Positions 22,755 to 33,746 of a DNA stretch of 64,000 nt are shown in pieces. Under the pieces are notes generated by a model. That model ran no database searches. It had not been told where the DNA came from and worked only from the letters and a program-made list of their open reading frames with translations. The DNA is from Gaeumannomyces sp. JS-464 (Eukaryota > Ascomycota > Sordariomycetes > Magnaporthales > Magnaporthaceae), in the NCBI GenBank assembly GCA_002197995.1, contig NGZR01000007.1:702399-766398 (forward strand), in the 5' to 3' direction. Positions within the stretch are counted from its first letter, which is position 1. Each line of letters starts with the position of its first letter. The position numbers were made by a program, and so were the translations under genes.

Positions 22755-24570
22755 GGAGGTTACTTGTTATTTGGCCCCACCTTTTACCCCTTTTCGGTTT
22801 CCTTATCTCGTTGCGCACACGATGTTTGACCAGCTTTCTTCGTTCTATGGCCGAAGCCTCACCCCACAGAGTAGCAGGGCTTTTTTCCCTCCGTCTAGTT
22901 TTTGTGGATGCCCACCTTCGGCTACATTCGGCCGGGGCGTAGACATCGCCGGACCGGGGATGGGCAACAGATCAGTATCTTCTTCTCCTTCACATCCGAC
23001 ATCGCTGTTAAGGCTACTATGAATATACTAGCACTAATCATATGTCGCCCGGTCACCCCCACCGACGTGGTATTTATGATGCAAACGCGGGAGGTCCCAA
23101 CGATGAGAGTCAAAGGATGGTATTTGGCCGAGCTGTAGTGGCCTTCTGCAGCCCCGTCATATCCGCTGTTTCTATCCCTGGATGGGATCGGGACGATGAC
23201 TGCGAAACCTGGGTCAGCCTTGCATCTGGCCCGCCCATCCTCTTTTTCCCCATGTCGTTCGTCGGGTGCAAGGAAGTCTTCCGCAAGGTTGCTCGTGCGA
23301 AGAAGCATGTCGTATCCCAGTTAGCATCGACAAAGGAAAGACGTTGACAGCGAGATGGGTGGTGTGGCGTAGCAACCTCTTGCGAGTGGCGACGACTGCA
23401 GCGGCACAGGGTTGCAGCGCAGGACGGCTGCCATTCAATAGATCGACCCGGCACGGGCGAGAACGCCACGTCCCAGCCGCAGGGAGTCAGCCCCGGTGAT
23501 GTGATCGCCTACCTGCCTACCTTCTCCTGCTCATTCCGAACCTCGCTACCGCCGGCTTAGGATGGAGACAGAAAGACAACGGCTGCTGGGCCGGGTTTCT
23601 CGATACCAGTACCAGTAGAAAAAAAAAATGGTGATACCATACCCATGCCCATCAACTCGGGAGCTGCTCTGGAGGTCACATTCGCGCTCTGGACCTTGTT
23701 CCCGCATGGCGCATGGGTCGATCATTGGCACCAAATACCGTGTATAGTTGTGCTTCCTGTTCTGCGGGCTGATGTGCCGTCCGTCGCCGAGCCATCCATC
23801 CCAATCAGTCGCGGGGAACAGCCACAAAAAAAACGCAGAGACGCGGCCGGCGAAGGGGGAGAGTAATGAACACGGAGTTGGTGGGCACGGCGAAGAAGCT
23901 GCCTTCGCTCGCAGCAAGTCAGTCCAGAGAGCACATGTTTCACCGCCAAAGACAAAAGGCGCAAAGAAGGGGTGCGGGGTTGGGATCATCACACCAACGA
24001 GTTCTCTGTACGAGGCTGATACTGAGGGAGAGAGCCGGAGGCCGTTGTTGTTGGACGGCAAGTGTGAGGGCAGCAGGGGCCGCGATGTGCAAGTAAGGGA
24101 GCCCTGGGGTGGGGGGAAAGGGAGCAAAAGGCGTCTGGTCGGGCCTTTCCGCCGCACAAATGAGGATCTCTGCGGGCAGCACGAGCCGTCTTTACTCGTT
24201 ATCATGGAGTGTGGCGGGTGCGGGCTGATAGGAGTGCCACGTCGTAGTACTGGATATAAACCTCCCAGTCACTGACTCTGCTGAAAGACAGCAACGCGGA
24301 AATGCCTAGAAAACCTCTCACGGATATTGGGTAGAGCATGAGTCATGATATTTGGCCGGCTATAGTCGATATAGATACCTAGGCGATATTTTTAATTGTC
24401 AAGTAGCACCAAATCTGACCGAGGTTCCTGCGTGAGCTTCTGTCTTGTCCTGGTTGGTATCATTGCTGTTATAAGAGTGTCGTGCCTACGGGCCTTCATG
24501 TTGCCATCAGTGATGAAATCGCCAAATATCCTAGCTTAGTTCCTGGTGTGGCAGGAAAACAGGAGAAACC
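22755..24570. other. Intergenic spacer downstream of laccase
   Basis: No gene is supported. Several short frames on both strands lack homology-like features. It includes the laccase 3' UTR and the region upstream of a small secreted-protein gene. Confidence 0.5.
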
Positions 24571-25165
24571 ATGTACAGGAAGATCGTCATTACCCTCTCA
24601 GCTGGCAGCCTCAGCAGGCAGCCAGAGCCCCAGAGCAACCCTCCAGCAGACATCCCCAACCCCTGTCGTGGCCACCGCGACAGCGAACGTGTGGCCCTAC
24701 AACCCCTCGCCGGCCGACGTCACCTTGCCCGTCTCGGCCTCGGTCCTAGATGGCGGGAGCAACGAAGCCAATAATCTGTGATGCCGTCGGCCACGGCCAC
24801 CCCGACGGGCCCCGAGACCGCGAGGGTGGGCATCACCCGCAGCGGGTCGTGCGGGATCGCTTCGGGCGTCCAAGTCGCAACCGCCTGCGTAGACGAGATC
24901 GATCGTGATGATACTGGTCAAGAAGGGCTTCACGGCGAAATCGCACGGGTCCGCCAGCATAAACGTATCCACCACCTCCAGCATTCCCCTGACCATCGCC
25001 ACTTCGATTTCGGTGGCCGCATCGACAACTGGCAACACTACCACCGGTGCGCCTCCTACGAGCACTACGTCGTCGACAAGGGGCGGTGTCCCACGGGCAA
25101 CCGGGGGTGCGTACGCCGCTGGGATCGCGGCCGTGGCTGCCACGGGTGGAATGTGGGCCCTGTGA
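24571..25165 (+). CDS. Probable small secreted GPI-type protein, frame disrupted
   Basis: Weak but consistent traces of a common fungal family of small secreted proteins with a GPI-like tail. An ATG at 24571 opens a short hydrophobic N-terminus (MYRKIVITLSAG). The following frame reads AGSQSPRATLQQTSPTP and VWPYNPSPADVTLPVSASVL. A second frame gives RSGSCGIASGVQVATACVDE. A third gives a Ser/Thr-rich segment (STTSSIPLTIATSISVAAST), then ATGGAYAAGIAAVAATGGMWAL at the stop, which resembles a GPI-attachment tail. Three frames are used, so either several indels or an undetected intron must be invoked. I cannot settle the exon structure. It may be a pseudogene. The function is unknown. Confidence 0.33.
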
Positions 25166-25583
25166 GATGGGGATGGAAAGCAGAACGGCTAGATGCTGAG
25201 TCTAATTTTCACCAAACACACGAGAAACAGCCAGCTGCAGCAAGCACTTCCTGGCTAAAAAGCAAAGCAGCCGAGGAGGCGACGGACGCCACGCTCCACG
25301 CGTGACAAAGCTGATTACAGAGGCTATTTTGGTCTGGGAGATCTGATGTTAGCATCCAAGATTAAGTCCGGGCCTTTTTCGAGAATTCGGGGTACCTGCA
25401 GTTCTTCTTTTGATCACAATACTGCCATCGGCAGAGCTACACCCCGTGTATGGCGCGCCGCCCCTTTCTCGGAGCTCCCATGCGCAAATTGTATGCGACT
25501 TGCTGTTTCTATTCCATCATATGCGTTTACCACGCATCCGAGGCTCCAATGGTGTTTACTTCTCGATGAATCTAAGGGAAGCG
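25166..25583. other. Convergent spacer
   Basis: Short spacer between convergent genes; I see nothing in it. Confidence 0.5.
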
Positions 25584-26252
25584 TCAGTTATCGCACCCTG
25601 ACCATGTACCCACCCGTATTACGCGGAAATGGTTCACGTACAGCTGTTTTATTTCCAGCTCCCAGCGACTTTCTTGTGCCCCAATATCTGAGGGAAGGTG
25701 TAGTATCGGTGGCTTGGACAAGCCTCCGCCCAGTCTCTCGGAGGCGTGCCGAGCCCCAGACATGGACTCGACGGGCTTTTCTTTTCTGCCAGCACCGCCA
25801 CTGCTAATGCCAAGGGCATCTTTGCCATCTTCGCCGGCTCCCGCGAAACCGAAATTCTCAAAGTGGAAAACGGGTTTCGGAAAGGTGGGAGATGATAGTG
25901 ATGATGCCACGCCGACGTCCCCTTGCCCCTTTTCGCCTTTGCCGCCGTCAACGTCGTGCTCCACAACCGCCGTCTTGGGTAAGCTTTGCTGCTGTCGGGC
26001 CGCATACGACCCCACGACACACCGCGCGTAGTAGTAGTCGTCCTCGCCGCCCCAGGGGTCCGGGCAGGCTCGCCGGTCCTCGACGCAGACGCTGAGCCAG
26101 GACCACGGGAAGGTCTCGAGTGCTGAAGGGCCGAGGGAGGAGCGGCGGCGCCGGACGGCCCGGAGCAGTGCCGCGCAGGCGACCAGCAGAACCAGCACCG
26201 TGACCGGGGCCACCAGGGCGATCAGCGGGGAGCCCGAGGGCGGCGGCGCCAT
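25584..26252 (-). CDS. Small single-pass membrane protein, hypothetical
   Basis: Intronless 222-residue open frame starting at an ATG. A hydrophobic segment at about residues 9-30 (LIALVAPVTVLVLLVACAAL) is followed at once by a basic cluster RRRR, predicting a single N-terminal membrane anchor with a cytosolic tail. The tail holds CVEDRRACPDPWGGEDDYYY, Gly/Glu/Lys-rich stretches and an aromatic segment FPKPVFHFENFGFAG. I recognise no domain. The overlapping plus-strand frames look like shadows. The downstream minus-strand neighbour at 27.8 kb has the same general architecture but no visible sequence similarity. The frame is intact, but the gene call rests on length, start codon and topology only. 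Confidence 0.5.
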   Translation of the reverse strand: MAPPPSGSPLIALVAPVTVLVLLVACAALLRAVRRRRSSLGPSALETFPWSWLSVCVEDRRACPDPWGGEDDYYYARCVVGSYAARQQQSLPKTAVVEHDVDGGKGEKGQGDVGVASSLSSPTFPKPVFHFENFGFAGAGEDGKDALGISSGGAGRKEKPVESMSGARHASERLGGGLSKPPILHLPSDIGAQESRWELEIKQLYVNHFRVIRVGTWSGCDN

Positions 26253-27826
26253 TTGGTGATGACGGGTGTATCAACGTTGTGCTTCTGGCGGCGCCGACCG
26301 GATAGATGATTACGCCATGGCGGCAGGAGTAGAAAGTGTGTGCGTCGGATATATAGGCTGTTGGTTTGGCTCGGCCAGTCCAGGAGGTGTGGCGGCGATG
26401 GTAGGTCCAGGAGGAGAGAGAGGTAGGATGTCGGTCTATATTTAACGTAGGCGTCGGGCTAGGGATTGCTCTGCTGTATGCGTTTTCTTCCTGTCTGTAC
26501 CTCCTCAATGGTGAAGAAGCCGGAGGAGCAAGACGGGCCAGAAGGCGGCAGGTGGCGTGTGTAAGGACAAAGGGAGACGGAACCTCCCAGCTAGCTCATG
26601 GACAACGGACCGAGTCCTGCGGGCAGATGCTTTCTGGGTCCAGCCGCTCCCCAGGGAGTCGTTAGTACGCAGCCTGCATCAACAAACTAAGCAGAGCCAT
26701 CGAGTCAAGACGATCGGGGACGGAAGGAACCATCGGTAAGCCCTCACGTAGAGGGACGGATATCGATGCTTGACAGGGAGAGATAATGGAAAGGGATGGA
26801 CGGACCTGCCCGTCCGTTTCCATAGCACTGGGCACGAATAAAACAATAAAACACACAAATTCACTCCTAGACCGGGCTCTCCTCTTGACTGCATCAATCA
26901 ACCTTTTTGTTTACATTGGGAAATTGACGGGAAATATCTGCAGGCCTAAATAACGCCGTTAGCTGCAGCGAGACAGGCGTCAACGGATGTTGGAAACGTG
27001 GTTAGTTTGTGGATTTTAGATAAGTTTTGTTAGTGCTCAGGCTCTAGTTCATTATTCAACCTAACACGCGCTATCGCTGACCCAAGGCACCTCAGACCCG
27101 TGAGACAGGACCCGCTCCATCACCCGCTGAGTAACAAGAGACGAGCTCCCGGCCGTGGAATGGATGTGATTCAACTCATGTCTCCACCCGCGTGTCGGTG
27201 CCACAAGGCACGAGAGAAACGGATAGGAATACTGTAAGCGACTTGCCTTTCTCCTCTCTCGTTCTTCCCCGTCGAGGGTGGCCGAGTGACCCGAGCGCCG
27301 GGTAAGATCATCTGATATCTCGCCGACTGCACGAGATCTCGACCGGACCCGACATTGAATTGCTGCTATAATTCCAGCGTTTGCCGACTAAATGCCAAAG
27401 GGAAACTTGGACGACATGAACCGCAGACCATGTAGCTGGCTGGCTTGGCATCATCATCATTGCGTACAGCGTATCAGGAGTCGCTAGATATGCACCGCTC
27501 GAGCGGTTTGATGAGTTCGGCTATTGTTGTTCATTACATCTATCGACATCATTACCTTGTCAATAAAGCTGGCTGCCGGGCCACCGAAGGGCTGCTCGGG
27601 ATGGACTTTCACAACGGGCTATGCATAAGGTTCTTTTTTTCATGTCAGCGCCTAACTGTCTTGCAAGAACCCGCGATGCCGTTGCATTTCCTTTCTTTCT
27701 TTGCTCCCACCAAGGCCGACCATGCTGAGGCCGCTAGCACCTTTCGCGAGCGCCATGGAAGATTGCACGCCTCCCACCAAGCGAGTTGGGCGTGCCGATA
27801 CGGGCCGACTTGTGTTCCCAAAGTTG
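26253..27826. other. Intergenic spacer
   Basis: No gene is supported. It would contain the promoter of the minus-strand membrane-protein gene ending at 25584 and the 3' UTR of the next one. Confidence 0.5.
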
Positions 27827-28366
27827 TCAAGCCCTCTGCTCCGCCGTGCTCGCAGTCTTTATGTTGCCGTATTGTGCGTACTGCTCGTACTGCTCATAGC
27901 CCTCCGGTATGCGCTGCATGTACGACACAGGCCTGGCAGGGGCTGGGGCGTAGTTGTGGTTCGCCGGCTCGTCGTCGTAGACCTCGGTGGGGGCGTTGGG
28001 AGGCGGGCCCTCTCCCCGGCTGTCGATGCCGTTGCGCCAGCGGTTGATGTTGCTCCTGAAGCTGCCTCCCGATCGGAACCAGGGCCTGCGAACGCTGTTG
28101 CCCCTGGAGCACTGGCACTGCCCCTGCCCGTATCCGTCTCCTAGCTTTTCGTTGTTGTGCGCGTCTTGAGGAGGTGCCTGAAGGGACCGGAAAAGGTCGG
28201 GCCGCCATAGTATGAGACAGACGAAGGCCATGAGGAACAAGGCGAAGACGGTCATGACGACGAAGGCCCATAGGGGCACCTCGGACGACTGGGATGAGTG
28301 GGCATCGCGGGGCTCGATAGCCGCCTGCCGTGTGAGGACCATGTCCCTTAATGGAGGGACAAGCAT
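27827..28366 (-). CDS. Single-pass membrane protein, hypothetical
   Basis: Intronless 179-residue frame. I chose the ATG at 28366 because the frame upstream of it begins with GTG; an alternative ATG lies at 28342. After a short hydrophilic N-terminus comes one strong membrane segment, VPLWAFVVMTVFALFLMAFV, followed by CLILWRPDLF. The tail is hydrophilic with a Cys pair (QCQCS), an Arg-rich stretch and a Tyr/Gln/Glu-rich end (EGYEQYEQYAQYGN). No family is recognised. The topology suggests a membrane-anchored protein with a roughly 110-residue cytosolic tail. The frame is intact. Confidence 0.5.
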   Translation of the reverse strand: MLVPPLRDMVLTRQAAIEPRDAHSSQSSEVPLWAFVVMTVFALFLMAFVCLILWRPDLFRSLQAPPQDAHNNEKLGDGYGQGQCQCSRGNSVRRPWFRSGGSFRSNINRWRNGIDSRGEGPPPNAPTEVYDDEPANHNYAPAPARPVSYMQRIPEGYEQYEQYAQYGNIKTASTAEQRA

Positions 28367-30055
28367 AGCTGTTGTTTGTTGACCGAGCCTTATAGAAACG
28401 AAGCACCTGAGGGTGGTGATGTGCGAGGACTGCACTGGGAGACAGGTGGGTGTATGTCGAATGTCGTAGAAACAAGATTCCAGCAGGGGATCCGTTGTTT
28501 GCTCAATGCCGTCAAGCGAGACAGGTAGGAAGTGACATTTGTCAAAACAGAAAGTGACAGTCCAATGTGCCAGCCGTCGGTCAGAATGGAAAGCGCACGT
28601 AGAGAACGTAGTGTCGGCGCAAAGACCAACAACCCAGTCTTTCCAAGACCTATTGGGTAAAATATTGAACGAATGGAAGTGCCCTAGGCAAGATAGTCAA
28701 GAGAGAGGACGGGTACCCGAGAATGAAGGTCAGGTTAACAGCGTGACGAAAGCACCGGGACAGGAAAGAAAGAGAAGAAGAAAAGAAAGGGGCCTCGAAG
28801 GGCCTATCTACCTGCACATCGTATAATGAATGGGCCGCGACGTCGCATCCAGGGGGGAGCGAAAATAAGTGAAGAGGATTGATTGCCTGCATGTACCCCT
28901 ACAGGGCCCAGAGAGGGGAATCTCACAGTCCAGAAAGCAAAATCAAGTCTGTCGTATCACACCAAGCAATTCCCTGCCGCCATCCGGGGGGAAAAGACTG
29001 GAGGGAGGGGGGTTCGATGGGGAGAGCTGAGTGGGGGAGGGCTGCTGCCGCGCTTGGGTTCCATCTCGGCCCTGCGCTGGGGCGGCACAGCACTGCAAGG
29101 CACCGCGCCCAATATGTTTTTATGTTTCAGTCGGCTGCGAGAGGGCGGCGGGGAGGATGTGATTGGACAGGAGGGCCTGCTGTTTGCTTTTTTTTTCAGG
29201 AGGCTTTTTGTTTTTAGATATGTCAGGGGGAGGATTCCCGACAGACCATATGCAGTTAGCCGGACCAGACCACTCGGATTCATTTTTATTCTTCCTCGGA
29301 CTCGGGGGCTTTAGCGACGCCAAAAGGGTTAGGACATGTGGTTTGATCTTGGCCCTGCTACGTGACCACCCTGCTGGCCTCCACCGAAAAGCAATTGACA
29401 CTTGAACCAACGGACAACTGCCCCCGCTCAATAAGAAAATGGATTCCACACTGGCTGGCTGGCTGGCGGGCTGGCTCGCTAGCCCTGTGAATCAAGCATC
29501 CTGATTGGGTGGGACTGGCCTAATCAACTTTGAGGCGTTTAATAGGGCCTGAGAACATTGAGACACTCGTAAGACATGCATGAAGGCCTCAGCGACGCTC
29601 CTCGGGCTCTTTCCTACTCGCCACAGCCTTTTATCTGGGTACCGATGCTTGGCGATGGTCATGTTGGTTTGGGGACACAATGTGAAGAGAGAACGGAGCT
29701 TCCCAACCGTGACAAGGCTCTGGTGGCCAGACGCCCCAAGCCCAGCCCGCACGGACCCGGCTCCTCATCTCCACCCCAGTGATTTCCCCACAGACAAGAC
29801 AGCAGAGGAAGAACTCTGGGACCATTCAAAATTTCCAAATGTACCGCGTTAAAATTTCCAACCAAACCCACAGAGAAGCCGATCGGCCCAACCTTTGCGC
29901 AAAGCCGACCGACAACAGGCGATTCGAGTCCGGCCATTCATCAACCGTCTGCGGACCTGCGTGTCTCCACATATTCCCAGCGCGCACCGAATGAACGCAC
30001 CGGGCCATTCCGAATTCTGCTCCTGACAGCCGAGGCAGATCCGCTCCCTGGGCAA
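28367..30055. other. Divergent intergenic spacer
   Basis: It lies between the minus-strand membrane-protein gene and the plus-strand HTH/ureidoglycolate lyase gene, so it should hold both promoters. It contains a GGCT-type simple repeat near 29451-29482. No gene is supported. Confidence 0.5.
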
Positions 30056-31813
30056 ATGGCTGGAGGAACCCCCCACCTGGGGGCGGACGACAGACAACGG
30101 ATTCGCACCCTCTACTTTGACGGCGGCCTCTCTAAAAAGGACAGTACGTACACATCGTCCATAATCCCACTACATCCAGGCCCAGGGCTAAGGCTGTACG
30201 TGTGGGCCGTACGTGTGTATGTGTGTGCTGTGCATGCTGACTTGACGATCCTGTAACTCGCCCTGGCCAGTCGCCCTCCGCACCAGCTTCACCCGCTTCC
30301 AGATCCGCAATGCCATAAAGGCCGCAGAATCAGAACCCAAACCTCGCTCTGGACGGCCTCCGGTCTTGAACAAGGAGCAAGAGGAGGAGCTGCTGCGCTA
30401 CGTATCCTCCGAAGCCGGCCGTGGGCAGAGCTATTTGAACATTGCGAGGTCCGTCTTCGGCGGCCAATACGGTGAGGTCGCCATCCGCAACGCTCTGCGC
30501 CGCAGGGGCATCATCCGCGGCACCAAAAAGTTCCTCGCAAACCCCACACCGCCGTCGCAGCCGAATGCAGGCGGCACCATCAGGGTCTGGAAGGCTCAGG
30601 TCAATGCACCAACGCAGCCACCACGAGCATCACAGCCAGCACCAATAGCACCGGCGCCGCCGCCAGCACAGCCGGTTTTTCAGACACTAGGATACATCGC
30701 GGGGGGCGCGCCAATACCCATGCCGCCAGCGATGCCAGTATCCGCCCGAGTAGCCATCCGCATAGGCGCGGACCAGCCGCCTGTGACGGTGAGGGCGGCC
30801 CCGTTGACGGCCGTCGGATACGCCCAGTTCGGCGACGTCGTTGAGAACCCGCGGCCAGGAATGCACCCGGCCACCTTCGCCACCGCCGTATCCCAGCAGC
30901 AGCACTTGGGGATCATCCCCCACGCACCCATCGTGGCGAACCAGGGATCTGCCGTAAAGTACCAGCACCCGACGCACCCCCTCAACTTTACCCGCACGCC
31001 CCGAGCCAGGTGCCGGGTCACGCCGTCATCAACATGTTCTCATGCGCGGCAAGGAAGCTGGAGATGGAGGCGGGTGTAGAGGTGAGAAATTCTCGCCAGC
31101 CGTCCGAGGTGGAGACCAGGGATTCGATCGTGGTCGAACTGAGCGACGGCGATGAGGAAGAGGCGAGCGAGGCTGAGGCGGATGAGGAAAGAGCAAGCAC
31201 AGCCGACAGGGCAAGCACCGAGGTGAGAGACGTGGTAGAGGTAGCTGCCGGTGATCGTGTCGAGAGCGGCCCCAGACGCGGGCCGTGCGGCGTATTCCCC
31301 GTCCTCATCCTGGAGCGGCACCCCTTCACAACGCAGACCTTTGTGCCAATGTCGCGCGACGGCACCGACACGCGCTACCTGGTCATCGTCGCCCCGAGCC
31401 TGGCGCCCGGCAGCCAAGACGCCGGCCTCCCCGTGCCGATCCCGCCGCCCAACGCCACGGGCGGCCCCCGGCTCCCCGGCCGAGGCCTCCCGGACCTCTC
31501 GCAGATGAGGGCGTTCGTCGCGTCGGGCAGCCAGGCGGTGACGTACGGCGCGGGCACGTGGCACGCGCCCATGGTGGCGCTGGGCGCCGAGGGAAGCGTG
31601 GTCGACTTCTTCGTCGTGCAGTACGCCAACGGAGTCCCGGTCGAGGACTGCCAGGAGGCCGTACTGCTCAGCCCCCAGAGCTCTGCTCCTGATACACCCG
31701 CACAAGGGGGATGCGGCGGAGAGCCGGGCCAGCAGATGGGGGTTTTTGTGCAAGTTCCGCTAGAGTACCTTGCTGCCCAGAGGAGCGACAATAGGGGTGC
31801 CTCCAAACTGTAA
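30056..31813 (+). CDS. DAL3: HTH (Tc1/mariner type) domain joined to ureidoglycolate lyase
   Basis: Two exons, 30056-30143 and 30271-31813, about 543 residues. The donor GTACGT and acceptor CCAG join as KKD-IALRT. Residues about 5-100 form a paired helix-turn-helix: one module LGADDRQRIRTLYFDGGLSK, then RSGRPPVLNKEQEEELLRYV and AIRNALRRRGI, the pattern at the N-terminus of fungal Tc1/mariner transposases. A Pro/Ala-rich linker (about residues 100-178) leads without a stop into ureidoglycolate lyase. Its visible blocks are APLTAVGYAQFGDVVENP, VANQGSAVKYQH, HAVINMF, LERHPFTTQTFVPM, YLVIVAPS, SQAVTYGAGTWHAPMVALG and NGVPVEDCQE. This enzyme splits ureidoglycolate into glyoxylate and urea in allantoin degradation. 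An acidic insert (about 31081-31280) sits between blocks. One C is missing near 30986, where the text should read LNLYPHAPSQVPG. If the fusion is not real, the lyase would start at the ATG near 30719. Confidence 0.8.
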
Positions 31814-32135
31814 CAACATGCCCTTGTTTTTTTTTGTTTTTTTTTTTGGTTAGGTACCGGTGGGACGGCCCAAAGTCCCAACATTCTCTCCCGCATACAC
31901 AGCCTCACTCCGATTCCGGAGCCAAGCTTTTTTGCGTCTATACCATTCGGCAATGTTGGCAGAAAACAAAAATTCGTATCCGCTTCTCGGCATGGCCCAA
32001 GTTGGAGATACCGGAGCACGTTTCAAAGAAACCGCTGACTGCCGGGGTTCACGCTGAAGGGGCATGATGCATTTGACTTGTGCGACAACTTGAAGCCGGC
32101 CAGTGTGGGGTTGGGTTCGATGTGGGCGAGGCTGG

Positions 32136-32166
<31 letters not shown>

Positions 32167-32469
32167 CTTGCTTATGCGTCTCGCGGGCGGACGGACACTC
32201 GTCACTGCTCACACGCACGACAATCTCGCCGGATGCTAGATGCTGCTGCTGCTGCTGCACAAATACCCGCCTCGGGCAGTCTGCAGTCCGTTCTTTCTGA
32301 TCCCATTGATCTCACTTACTCGCAACGAGCGCGGTCAGGTACTGGTTGGCTGGCGGGCTAGGTCGAGGAGGGCAAAAGGACAGTAAGCCTGACGCCCACC
32401 GACATCCACCAGGCCACCCGAGATCAACAAAGCAAACCACGCGAGCAGAAAGGAGGCCCTCCCCCATCC
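31814..32469. other. Short spacer with G30 run
   Basis: It lies between the lyase stop and the 2H phosphoesterase-like start. It contains T-rich runs at 31827-31849, 30 consecutive G at 32137-32166 and a CTG repeat near 32239-32255. It likely holds the promoter of the downstream gene. Confidence 0.55.
32137..32166. repeat. Poly-G run (30)
   Basis: Thirty consecutive G about 300 bases upstream of the 2H phosphoesterase-like ATG. The exact length is uncertain. Confidence 0.85.
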
Positions 32470-33068
32470 ATGTCAGACTCGGTCGATGCAAGGAACAAGC
32501 TCGAGGACCTCTCGGGCGTCGTCCCGAAGCCGGGCGAGAACCCATACGACGCCCTGATCGAGGCATGCAATGGGAAGCCCGTAAGCAAAACATACCCTTT
32601 GTTTTCGTCTGAACGGCAGTAAAGGAGTCTACAAGATGTGATATGACGTGATATGTGATATGTGCAAGCAGAGCAAACGGCGTTGGGATCGGCCTAAAGC
32701 TGATTGATCTTATTTACTCTCTTTTTATTTTGGCACCCACTCGGCAGAGTGAGATGCAAGCGCTGTATGCAACGCACCGAACGGCGAGGAATGCCCAGCA
32801 AAAGGAAAAGTTCCTGGCGGCCGGATTCCAGGAGGTGCTCGCGGACCCATCCTCATGCGGCTCGAGGACCCGACGCTGGAGCCCGGGTTCAAGGACTCGA
32901 GGAACAGCATGGTCTTCTGGGCGAGGCCGCCGGAGCACGTGCTCAAGCTGGCGGGCCACATCCAGCGCATGCTGAAGGAGGCTGCATCAAGTGAGTCTCC
33001 CTCGGATCTTTCCAATGCCTGTGTAGGTACCTAGGTACCTGGTCAAAGGAAATGCTAATTGGTAAAAC

Positions 33069-33114
<46 letters not shown>

Positions 33115-33746
33115 ACGACAGACCTGTGGCTCATGCCCCTGCACCGGATGCACATGACAACGCTCGAGGTGACGCACTCGCAGCCGCCCGAGGTGGTGGC
33201 GGCGCTCCTGGACGCGGTGCGGCCGCGCACGGCTGACATCACGAACCACACGCACTCGCACCGGGCGCGCCTCGTCAAGCCCCTGGTCTCGCACGACCTC
33301 GCCGCCGTGGCGCTGTCGTTTGTGCCCGCGGCCGGCGAGCCCGTGCTGTCGTCGCCTGGGACCCACGGCGGCGGCGACGACGACTCGTACTCGTACCACC
33401 ACCTCCGGCGGGACGTGTTCGACATGGCGGTCGGGGCAGCGGCGGCAGGGCGGGGGACAGGATCCAGATCAACTCAAGGTACGTGGTGCCCAGCGCGCAC
33501 ATAACGCTGGGGCGGTTCGTCACGCAGGCCGACCACGCGACGGCGGAGCAGCGCGAGCTGTGGGTGCGGCGCATCGACGAGGTCAACGCCTGGCTCGAGG
33601 CCGAGGTGTGGGGTTGCGACGGTACCGGCAGCGGCACCGGCTTTGTGGGCGAGTGGGCCGTCGGACAGGAGCGCGGGCTGGACCTCCGGGTCGGGCTGCT
33701 GTGGTACGGGGGAGGCCGGACTGTCATGGTGGGCGAGGGTTTCTGA
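32470..33746 (+). CDS. 2H phosphoesterase-like protein (RNA ligase/cyclic phosphodiesterase type)
   Basis: About 326 residues in three exons: 32470-32580, 32748-32990 and 33122-33746. Donors are GTAAGC and GTGAGT; the second junction restores Asn before LWLMPLHRMH. Two histidine motifs of the 2H superfamily are visible, HMTTLEV and HITLGRF, spaced about 125 residues apart and expected to form the catalytic pair that acts on 2',3'-cyclic or 2'-5' phosphodiester bonds in RNA or nucleotides. The flanking conserved text (LEDPTLEPGFKDSRN, VFWARPPEHVLKLAGHI) matches a fungal family of this superfamily whose substrate I do not know. Two bases are missing: one C at 32846-32848 (should read DPILMRLEDP) and one G at 33452-33456 (should read GDRIQINSRYVVPSAH). 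With both restored the exon sum is a multiple of three. Intron 2 contains a run of 43 A. Confidence 0.78.
33070..33112. repeat. Poly-A run (43) inside an intron
   Basis: Forty-three consecutive A within intron 2 of the 2H phosphoesterase-like gene, ending nine bases before the acceptor AG. Confidence 0.85.

Noticed and set aside
29915..29935. B-box-like GATTCGAGTCC
   Set aside because: The T-stem does not pair and no A-box or acceptor stem is found at the proper distance.
30056..30540. A complete Tc1/mariner transposon at the HTH segment
   Set aside because: No DDE/D catalytic domain, terminal inverted repeats or TA target duplication are visible; only the DNA-binding part is present.
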